Assembly (NCBI RefSeq): GCF_918797505.1
Contig: NC_092793.1
Span: 45,062,243-45,126,242 of the forward strand
Length of the DNA: 64,000 nt
Direction of reading: 5' to 3'
DNA from: Bemisia tabaci
Lineage: Eukaryota > Arthropoda > Insecta > Hemiptera > Aleyrodidae
The notes under the pieces: model-generated
Told to the model about the DNA's origin: nothing
What the model saw: the letters and a program-made list of their open reading frames with translations, nothing else
Database searches by the model: none
In this document: one piece after another, positions 56,422-64,000 of the stretch
How the letters are laid out: each line of letters starts with the position of its first letter
How positions within the stretch are numbered: the first letter of the stretch is position 1
Made by a program: the position numbers and the translations under genes

Positions 56422-57496
56422 TGTTTGGGCAGAGGCCCAAAATAAAATTAGAAAAATAAATGAGAGAAAGAAATGAGCAATTTTGGAAAGTGGACTGTAT
56501 GTTTTATTGTACGAAAGGCTACCAGGCCGCGCGGGGCCGGCTACAGAACAAGTCTGGATTCCCTAATTGAGTCTTACGAGACGATTTGGAATACCAGGCT
56601 GCGCGGAGCCGGCTTCAGAGCGAGTCTGGGTTTGAAAAAAAAGGAAACGCGAGAATTTTGAATCTTAAACGTAAACGAAAAAGAAACTCATGAACGGAAG
56701 ATTTAAACTAATTTAGATGAACATGGAGAAATTGATACTTACGCTATTGAAAAGAAGAAAAGATCAAGAGTTACAAATTTGCCGAGAAAAACACTGATGA
56801 AATAAGAAATCTAGCTTGAAGAGCTTTACTACGTTACAATTTACCTAAAGCTTGAAGAGCTTTGTAGAAACTTAATACTAAGACGCGGATCTGAATCGCT
56901 ACTGGAATACCAGTAGGGCACACTGCTGGAATGCCAGCAGGAACCTAACAAACGAAAATAAAAAAAGATAGCAAGAAACCTATAAGAAACACTACTGGAC
57001 TCCAGTAGGAAATCTAAACGTCACTGGATACCAGTGAGATGGCGAAAGAGAAGCGAAGAAAACACGAAAAGCACCGCTGGAATACCAGTGGGAGAAGATC
57101 GGCAAACGAAGGCGAAGATTAGTCGGCCACACGGGGGACCCTACTTGGAGCTGTTTCGGCTCGATATTCGCGAGATCAAACAATAAACTAAAACCTGAAC
57201 TTCTTATCGAAACAAAATGAAAATCTGAGTGAACTAAAAGTAACTGTATGGTGTCCTCCTTAGGATATAAAAGTAAAAATAAAACTTTCCCGAGTCTTTT
57301 CCTGGAAAAGCGGGATCAAAAGGAACGGGATGGCTTACAAGACCCGCGCGCGATCTAGTGGATTGGCGCGGTACTAGCCTTTTGCCGGTCGAGCGCGGAG
57401 GGAAGGAGTGCGCTGGCCGACGCGGCGGTCACGGTGGCTGCTCGCACGCGTTGCAATGAAAAAGGATGAAAATAAAAATCAGTCCCTGACTGAACA
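56422..57496 (-). repeat. LTR (5' LTR for the minus-strand element), uninterrupted
   Basis: 1075 bp, TG...CA, followed by CCATG. It serves as the empty-site reference for the insertion in the other LTR. Confidence 0.92.
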
Positions 57497-58904
57497 CCAT
57501 GTGTGACCTAATGAACCCCAAAAATTAGTTAAATTATGCTTTGAGGATGTCTTGGGCTTATACATTCCATGTCAAAATGGCGAATTTCTCATTTGGCCAT
57601 CCAAAGAAATATGAAATTCATATTATTAAAATGATGAGGTGAGGTCGGGTAACTGGGCAAGAGTTCGGAGAAAAATGTCAAAATTTTAACTTCATGATTT
57701 TTCCCCAATCATTATCTCGACAGTAGAGGCTACTTTTTTATTTTCTTTAGTAGGTATAACATCTAGTCTAAATGTAGGATGAGTCTTAAGTCGAATTTCA
57801 TCTTTCAATTTTTCCCCACAAATTTCTAAAATTTTCTGTTTTTGCTGTGACTCAGTTACCCAACATCGTGGGGTAATGGGTCACTAAACTATGAACGAAT
57901 TTTGACTTGCGTCTACATTTGTCTGAAGGTAAATGACGCGAAGAACACGATGCGAACATTGAAAATGCGAAAAAGTAACTCAGTAACTGAAAAATACGCA
58001 GTTCAAATCGCGCAACTTATCCGCAAATTTAAAACGCCCCAGTTTCGCGCCGCGCCGGATGATGTCATCCGGCACTAATCAGAAGCGAGCACAGGTTTCT
58101 ACGACTTCTGTCAAATGTCTATCTACTCCTCGTATGTGAGAACAAAATTAAAGTCTAACTTATATCTTTATAATTAAAGAATCGAATCTCATTTATGTTA
58201 TCTCTAGTGGACAAGCAATAACTTCACAAAGAAAGACGTTTTATTTTAACACACGTCAGTGGAAAATGAGAGAAGATTGTAATTTGACTACCGCAGTACA
58301 TCACCACCGTTAGTTTCCCGCCATTCGGGTGCCCGAAGACCGATTAGATTTTCAGGAGACCGAACTTTCTCAGGAAATTCTAGATTTGATATATATGTAT
58401 AAGGTGGCCCAGACCTACCACACCCGGCCTTTTTTAAAGGAAAACTGGTTTTGGTGTTTTGAAAAGTGGTTAGTCGAACAGGGAAATGACCAAAAAGAAT
58501 CTAAATTTCATATCGTCAAGACCCCCAACGATTTTTTAGGGATTTTTTATGGGGGGCCATTCTCGTATCCAAAAATTGCGTTGAAAACGTGGTCAGTTAT
58601 GGTCAAGATGGAATCCACGCAGAAGTTCAATAAATATAGAGTAGAAAAATATTCCGTCTCTCAATTTTCAATCAAATTAGAGACCTTCCAAAGATAAAGG
58701 GGGGGGGGCTGCGCGGCTGGTGCTACCGTGCTTAAAATCCACCCGATGAACGATAGTTTTCTTCCAAATACCTAAACTAACATCCCTGGATAAGCTGCAA
58801 CTCTGAACTATCGTAAGGTAATTCTTCGTGGAAAATACAATATTTCAGAGCTAAGAGTCCTAAGAACAGGGCTTCCCAAGGCCATGCAGGGAGAATGCGC
58901 ACTG
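57497..58904. other. Unassigned sequence with repeated 'GTAACTGGG' phrases
   Basis: 57645-58000 repeats GTAACTGGG / AGTTACCCA words and lacks a gene. The open frame 58329-58697 (122 codons) has no family signal and lies in repetitive-looking DNA. I treat it as unsupported. Confidence 0.4.
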
Positions 58905-59335
58905 CGCAGGCCCCTTTTGCCCTCTCCAGGCCCAAAGCCTAACCTAACTGTTCAAGAAAAACACGCATGTTGAGGTTTCAGACACCCAAAGAGCTACCGC
59001 TACCCACAATAGGGTATGTCATTTTTCCAAAAATTTCGAAAAGTCCCACTCCACTGGGGTTTCCTAGTAATGCCTGCCATTAAAATCACCCACTAAAAAT
59101 TTGAACTTAATTGGACAATTTTTGGACCTACCGATCAAGTTCAAATTTATATAGGGTGATTTTAATGGCAGGAATCACTAGGAAAACCCGGTGGAGCGGG
59201 ACTTAACGATACTTTTAGAAAAATGACATACCATACCGAGGGTAAGGGTAGCCCTTTGGGTATCAAAAACTTAAAATGCGTGTTTTCCTTGAACAGTTAG
59301 GTCGGGCTTTGGGCTTGGAGAGGACAAAAAGGGCA
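58905..59335. repeat. ~430-bp hairpin (inverted repeat)
   Basis: 58905-59110 and 59140-59335 mirror each other, with blocks such as GCCCAAAGCC, CTAACTGTTCAAG, GACATACC and GGTGATTTTAATGGCAGG. The loop is about 30 bp. It carries no coding signal. Confidence 0.82.
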
Positions 59336-59705
59336 TGTCCGCCATCTTGGATTTCTGAATTTTTAAAATTTGACCGGAAATTCGAGTTTCCCGACTAGAA
59401 ATACCCTCTTGTACAAAGTTTCACCGCGATCACCTGGACAGGGGCCGAGTTAGCATTTTAGGCCATGTCCACCATCTTGGATTTCTGAATTTTCATTATT
59501 TGACCCGCAGTTCGAGGTTCCCGTCCAAAAATACCTCCCGATACCAAGTTTCACCAAGATCGGCTGGACAGGGGCCGAGATAGCATTTTAGGCCATGTCC
59601 GCCATCTTGTATTTCTTAATATTAGAATTAGACACCAAATTCGAATTTCCCGTCCGAAAATACCCCCTGATCCAAAGTTTCACCATAATCGGCTAAACAG
59701 GGGCC
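59336..59705. repeat. Second CCGCCATCTTGG satellite block
   Basis: Three diverged units of ~130 bp, same phrase order as 23200-23762 but with CTGGACAGGGGCCGAG in place of the AATCGATTGATTAGG words. The block is cut at AACAGGGGCC, where the BEL/Pao element starts at 59706. Confidence 0.85.
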
Positions 59706-59890
59706 TGTAGGCCCGGGAAAAGGGGGGAATGGGAAGGAAATAAGGACAAATCTATCGGGATCAGAAGAGCGTGTATGAACGTGAGAGAGGATCAGAAAGA
59801 CAAGTGGTGGTGCGTAACCATAGATACATACAAGAGATATATACATGATACAGTCAAAATCGTACAGGGTGCCACCCCCGGGCGGGCTAT

Positions 59891-60115
59891 CTAAGCCGGG
59901 TCTAGAACAGGGCAAATTTCTGAGATGCTACGTATCAAAGTGCCAGAGCTGGTCTTGATTGATACTACTCTAGGTATGTTGTCATTACCTGGGTGAAGCT
60001 TTATAATTCTGCCCATTCTCCAAAGCAGAGGAGGCAAGAACTTATCCTTTAATATCACTAATGTATTGACCCTAATATCGGTTTGTTTTACCCATTTACA
60101 TCTTTGTTGCTGCAT
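59891..60115 (-). pseudogene. BEL/Pao integrase C-terminal domain (DUF5641-like)
   Basis: The frame reads CKWVKQTDIRVNTLVILKD..., then W-x-x-G-R-I-I-K-L-H-P-G-x-D, RVVSIKT and RSI(S)EICPVL, the usual C-terminal order (basic strand, W..GRI..PG.D, RVV.V+T, R.I..L). A preceding shifted frame gives FWKRWSLEYLHQH, the FW+RWS.EYL motif. It lies just before the LTR, as expected for the end of pol. Confidence 0.82.
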
Positions 60116-60220
60116 GCTGATGCAAATATTCCAATGACCAACGTTTCCAAAATTTTTCTTATAAATTTTTAATTAACTTCCAATTTGTGACCGACGAAGT
60201 TGGATGTTCTGCTTTAGTAT

Positions 60221-60808
60221 TTAATATATATCGGTCATTGCAGAACCAATCATATAAATATATGCGAAGCATATAAATACAACAATATACAATAAATTAA
60301 CAGCTTTTTGGTTAGGTTGCAAGCGCACTTTGAATGGTCCACAATGGTCCAAGCCTATGACTGTAAATGGTCTCGCAGGTGTGACTCTTTCTTGTGGTAA
60401 GTTTCCCATCAACTGCGTTATGTGGGATGGTCTTACTCTACGGCATGGCACACATGAATTGACTATTTTCTTGGCCAACTTTAAACCATTAATTGGCCAA
60501 AATGTCGCTCTGACCAAAGAAAGTAATAACTGTGGGCCGCAATGCAACCCTTTGATATGCTCTGATGCAACAATCAAAGACGATAAAGGATGATCCTTAG
60601 GCAGTAAAATTTGATGTTTTGTATCGTGGGGAATTGATGCATTTTGTAGCCTTCCTCCGACACGAATTAAACCGTTTTTGACGAAAGGGCTTAAACTGAT
60701 GATTGAATTACTTTTTGGCAACTCTTCATTTTTACTCAATAAGCTATACTCATAAGAAAATCTCTCTTTTTGTGCGATTTTGCACGATCTTAATTTGGTA
60801 TTATTCAA
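60221..60808 (-). pseudogene. BEL/Pao integrase: zinc-binding domain and start of catalytic core, core deleted
   Basis: 195 codons. GGRLQNASIPHDTKHQILLP, H-x7-H (SEHIKGLH), then C-x2-C (CVPCRR) form the integrase zinc-binding domain. QLMGNLPQERVTPARPF and GLDHCGPF give the first catalytic aspartate region. The frame ends soon after at MTDIY. The next recognisable motif (FWKRWS...) lies ~110 bases on, so the ~300 residues with the remaining D...E catalytic residues are gone. Loss of the active site makes it dead regardless of frameshifts. Confidence 0.85.
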
Positions 60809-60839
60809 CTCCTCACAAGTTAAGTGCCCAGTTCTTTTA

Positions 60840-61280
60840 TTAGGTACTCCTTTGTAAGTTCTGCTTTAAATTGTCAATAAATCTAAGGCAGTACGAGGTT
60901 ACACGTAGTAACTTATTAAAACTTGAATATCTCAAAAATAAAAACATTGGCTCACAATAAACCGCACTCAAACAAACAATATCAACGTTTTGTGGCTCTA
61001 CGAATATCCTAGGTGAAGCATTGGAAACAGCTTCAGCACTTCTAATGCATGGCGGACCAAACCACCATAGAGGGGATTCTCCCAGTTTTTTAGCATTGAC
61101 TCCTCTAGTAAGAAGATCAGCAGGGTTCTCAGCTGAGGGTATGTAACCCCAGTTGTCAGTACATAGGTATTTTCTTATCAGTTCAACTCTACGGGATATA
61201 AATCCGTCTTTACTCACTTGTGTATTTGTGTTAACATTTTTAATCCAACTTAGCGCAATGTTGCTGTCAGACCACATCAA
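60840..61280 (-). pseudogene. BEL/Pao RNase H region
   Basis: The frame shows WSDSNIALSWI, then FISRRVELIRKYL, WGYIPSAENPADLLTRGV and LGESPLWWFGPP, the well-known order W-x-DS..vL.WI ... ANRV..I ... W..VP...NPAD..SRG ... LW..GP. The first catalytic positions upstream are not visible in one frame. Confidence 0.85.
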
Positions 61281-61633
61281 TACCTACATAATTTATATTT
61301 AGGTACATTTAATATAGGTACTTAAAATACGATACACTAGTTCAGCAAGCAACACCGCACTGCATAATTCCAATTTTGGAAGAGTTACTGGCTTTTTTGA
61401 TGCAACACGTCGAGATTTAGAACATAATATATAAGTAACTCTGAAAATTTCCATTTAATAGTTGGGATGATATAAATATACACATGCGCCATAAGCGCGG
61501 GGAGATGCGTCACAAAACCCATGAACACAAATTAATTTATTTGAAGTTGCAATGACTTGCCTCGGCACGCGCAACCAACTGAAGTTCAGTCACAATGTCT
61601 GTCCACACCGAAGTGTCCTCCGACGATAAATTA

Positions 61634-62612
61634 TCATCCCATTGCAATTTGAGAGTCCATAAATTTTTGATAGAAAAGTTTAGCTCTAATTATAATCGGG
61701 TGCAATAACCCAAGTGGGTCATAAATACTATTTATCGATGCTAATACTGCTCTTTTAGTAGAATCCTTAGGTAGTTGGAGCTTACAATTTAAAATGAAAA
61801 TATCAGCTTTAGGGTTCCAAGTTACCCCTAAAACCTGGTGATCGTCTTCATGTGAGAGAATCATGAATGGTTTTGAGGTACCTATCTAAATTTAAAGCAT
61901 TTAATACATGGGGCACGTTAGATACCCACTTTCGAAGTTCAAAACCACGTGGTGCTAAAATACTGATAACTCCTTTGATGGATGTTACAGCTAATGGTAC
62001 CTATTGATTTTTTATTAGTGACGAAGTCGTCAACATAAAACTCTTTTGTGATTGTAAGCGCAGGCTCTGGACAAATATGAGCTTTTTTATGTCCAGCTTG
62101 TTGCAGGCATCTTTCAGCTTGGAAAGAAGCTAAACCAGTCCCATACGTCACAGTATTTTAGCTCAAAAATTTGTACCGGCTCATTTTCACGCCACAGAAT
62201 TCTCTGCAACCTTCTATGTTCAGGGTCTATTTTTATCTGACGATACATTTTTGTAACGCCAGCTGTTACTGCAACCGCAAATCTACCAAACCTTATCAGT
62301 AAATCAACAATGTCATGCTGAATTTTAGGACCTTACGTGAAGAATTGAATTAAGAGAAATACCATTAGAGCTAGGCGCTGATGCATCGAATACTACACGG
62401 CATTTGGTTGTTAAGCTACTTTCATTGAAAACGCAATGGTGAGGAATATAATAAGTCGGTAAGTTTTCTCCTTGATCAGAATGAACTGGAGACATATGCC
62501 CCAATTCTAAGTATTCGTGCATGAATTCATTATATTGTTTTCGTAGCTGCGGATGAATTGATAATTTTCTTTCGAGAGAAAATAAACGTCTAACCCAAGT
62601 AGCATTTTGCAA
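61634..62612 (-). pseudogene. BEL/Pao reverse transcriptase, broken
   Basis: Three separate frames from right to left. 62612-62325 has YYIPHHCVF and RVVFDASA...SLNSIL (fingers/palm start). 62151-61939 has MTYGT...CLQQAG and FYVDDF, the catalytic YVDD box. 61864-61634 has VLGVTWNP...FILNCKLQLP and DPLGLLHP...AKLFYQKF, the thumb/connection region. Stops and shifts between them abolish a continuous enzyme. Before 62612 the frame is cut by the CCC-ended element, and the ORF 63975-63703 continues it. Confidence 0.86.
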
Positions 62613-63711
62613 CGAAAAAATTGCAATTTAAATGAAATAAAATTTCCAGATGATTTCAACTTTCTTGCAAGAAAATTGCAATTATTTTACAACATCTGAC
62701 CCCCTCATTGTAAAAAAGTTGCAATTTTTTTTTTGCAAAGAAATTTCAATATTGACGACCTTTAAATTTCAACCCCTAAATTTTCCGGGGAAATTATAAT
62801 AATTCGAACCCATGCTTACCTAATGTCCTACGACGTTTAGCAGCATAAAATACCGGACGCCCTTGAGTGGGCTTGAACCCGACCCGCGAATGTCATAGCG
62901 GAGCACTCTTCCACTGAGCTACAGGGAGCTGATGATGAGCTGGGTTGAAATCACGCCTGTTAAGGCTGTTATCGCATGCATTGCGTCAGTGCGTGGCTCA
63001 ACATTCATCATAGATTTGATTAACGCCGTTTTTTCTCAGGCTTCTTTCTTTTGCCTATTATTTATTTTTTTTCGTGTTATTTATTTTTTTCATATTTTTT
63101 TTGTCTGATTTTTTTTTTTCGATATCACGTAATAGGTACTCACACTAAATTTACACCGGTGTAAATTACACCACATACTAACTTGAGAACTTAAAAATAT
63201 TTTCAAAAAATATTTTTAAAATATTTTCAAAACTTTCTTAAGGAATATTTTTAACATGCATGTTTACAGGCAATATTTTTGAATTATTTTAAAAATATTT
63301 TTTGTAAACATTTTCAAAATATTCCTTTAAAATGTTTTAAAAATATTTTGAAAATATTTTAATTACAATATTGCCATGAAAATATTTTGATAAAGGTGAC
63401 AATATTTTCAAAATATGTTGGGCTATATGGGTTAGGTGAGACATTTAAGTCGAAAAAACTTTAAAACAACTAGAGAATTGGATGCCAGGCACATGGCGTG
63501 AATTTGTTACAACATGATTGCACCGAAATTGCAGTCTTTATAGTGCCTTGAAAAAGAGGTTAGGCAACAAGCATAATCTACATTTCTTGCAAACTTATTG
63601 CAATAAAATTGCAACTTTTTAAGCGCCTTCAAATGAACGTATAGGCAACAAGCAAAAATTGCAATCAACTCACAATCCATTGCAATGAAATTGCAATCCA
63701 TGCTACTTGGG
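62594..63711. mobile_element. CCCAAGTAGCA-ended element, family A copy 2
   Basis: Same ends, length (1118 bp) and order as 49110-50227 with few differences. AA flanks both sides (62592-62593, 63712-63713). Rejoining the flanks without the element and one AA restores a plausible pol frame across the junction, which fixes the insertion and its 2-bp duplication. tRNA-like boxes at 62911-62921 (A, complement) and 62869-62879 (B, complement). Confidence 0.93.
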
Positions 63712-63975
63712 AAGTGCTGAGCCATACGAATCACCTAAAATTGCTGGAGAATCTTTCAAAGGTAGTTTCACCATAAATCTTCCATCTGTGTCGATCTTTA
63801 GGGACGACCTAAATAATATCTCAGCTTCATGCGTCTGTTTAGCTGACTGTAATGAGTGGCATTGAAACATGCCTATTTCTGTTTGTTTACTATCATTTTT
63901 ATACTTATGTTGATAAGAAGATAGAGATAAATTATTAACAGGTGTCAAAATCCATCCTAATTTCGCACTTTGCAA
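63712..63975 (-). pseudogene. BEL/Pao pol, segment between protease and reverse transcriptase
   Basis: The frame contains ...FQCHSLQSAKQTHEAEILFRSSLKIDTDGRFMVKLPLKDSPAILGDSYGSAL, the G-R-(Y/F)-x-V-x-L-P linker found just before reverse transcriptase in BEL/Pao. It ends where the CCC-ended element begins. The right edge runs out of the window. Confidence 0.75.
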
Positions 63976-64000
63976 AATTGGGAGTTCAGGGCCTAATGAA

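Larger units (their letters stand above)
51575..57496 (-). mobile_element. BEL/Pao-type LTR retrotransposon, complete ends, pol deleted
   Basis: Two LTRs (51575-53746, holding a later insertion, and 56422-57496) start TGTTTGGG and end GACTGAACA, TG...CA as expected. Without the insertion the left is ~1077 bp against 1075 bp. The sequence CCATG flanks both outer ends (51570-51574, 57497-57501), a 5-bp target duplication. The coding direction is minus. Next to the 5' LTR (minus strand, from 56419) lies TGGTCCTGCTCGG, a plausible tRNA primer site. A short G-rich run (complement of 53747-53765) precedes the 3' LTR. The internal region is only 2.7 kb and encodes gag and protease, with no reverse transcriptase or integrase, so it depends on a helper. 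Confidence 0.92.
59706..64000 (-). mobile_element. Second BEL/Pao retrotransposon, 3' part, defective
   Basis: It starts as an insertion that interrupts a satellite unit at 59705/59706. A possible short LTR spans 59706-59866 (TGTAGG...TCGTACA), with a purine tract beyond it on the coding strand. Coding is right to left and runs off the window, so the 5' half is not seen. A CCC-ended element (62594-63711) sits inside the coding region. Frameshifts and a large integrase deletion make it non-functional. Confidence 0.88.

Noticed and set aside
58329..58697. 122-codon frame
   Set aside because: No recognisable motif; lies in repeat-like sequence. Reported only as unassigned.

Overview
The window is nuclear DNA from an animal, most likely an insect. 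It is built around the 3' part of one large spliced host gene, followed by about 28 kb with no host gene I can recognise, packed with transposons. The gene is the CHD7/Kismet-type chromatin remodeller (class III CHD, BRK domain). Its introns obey GT-AG rules and the exons join in one frame. Mariner, Helitron, hAT and BEL/Pao elements together suggest an arthropod. The expanded, TE-filled introns would suit a hemipteran, but the species cannot be fixed from sequence alone.

Host gene (1-30409, + strand). Seven coding exons (1-543, 3297-3564, 5041-5317, 13938-14301, 16898-17362, 18739-18909, 28295-30409) join into 1400 residues ending at a TAA; the gene starts before the window. The helicase half is off the left edge. 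The BRK domain is split across the last two exons by a 9.4-kb intron. A long 3' UTR or flank follows, with candidate poly(A) signals at 32772 and 35917.

Introns. Intron 1 holds a decayed BEL/Pao fragment with a deleted mariner nested in it. Intron 3 holds a Helitron relic (7046-9797), then a 3-kb element with ~0.5-kb inverted repeats (10243-13270) carrying a broken gene for a PIN/FEN-like nuclease plus a CXC cysteine domain, then a small foldback. Intron 4 holds a tRNA-derived SINE. Intron 6 holds a foldback, a hAT MITE with perfect 8-bp target duplications, minisatellites and a second mariner.

36-64 kb. Nested mobile DNA: a 1.25-kb foldback; an 8.5-kb nested palindrome (38577-47089) whose ~1.8-kb arms were later hit by three other elements; a hAT-type element with perfect 8-bp TSDs (47532-50304); a complete LTR unit (51575-57496) with 5-bp TSDs and an intact gag-protease ORF but no polymerase; a ~430-bp hairpin; a satellite block; and a second, defective BEL/Pao element (59706 to window end, minus strand) whose integrase catalytic core is deleted.

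Most interesting. Four insertions (39551-41172, 49110-50227, 52298-53390, 62594-63711) share the terminal repeat CCC(A/T)AGTAGCA and a common modular plan: arrays of a palindromic motif at each end, a tRNA-like segment with pol III A/B boxes, and usually an inner second array. The palindrome differs by family (ATTGCAAT, ATCGCGAT, TTATATAA). Empty sites inferred inside the window give 2-bp target duplications for two copies, and flanking bases suggest one for a third. I do not recognise this as a named superfamily. The PIN/CXC element is the second candidate for an undescribed mobile system.
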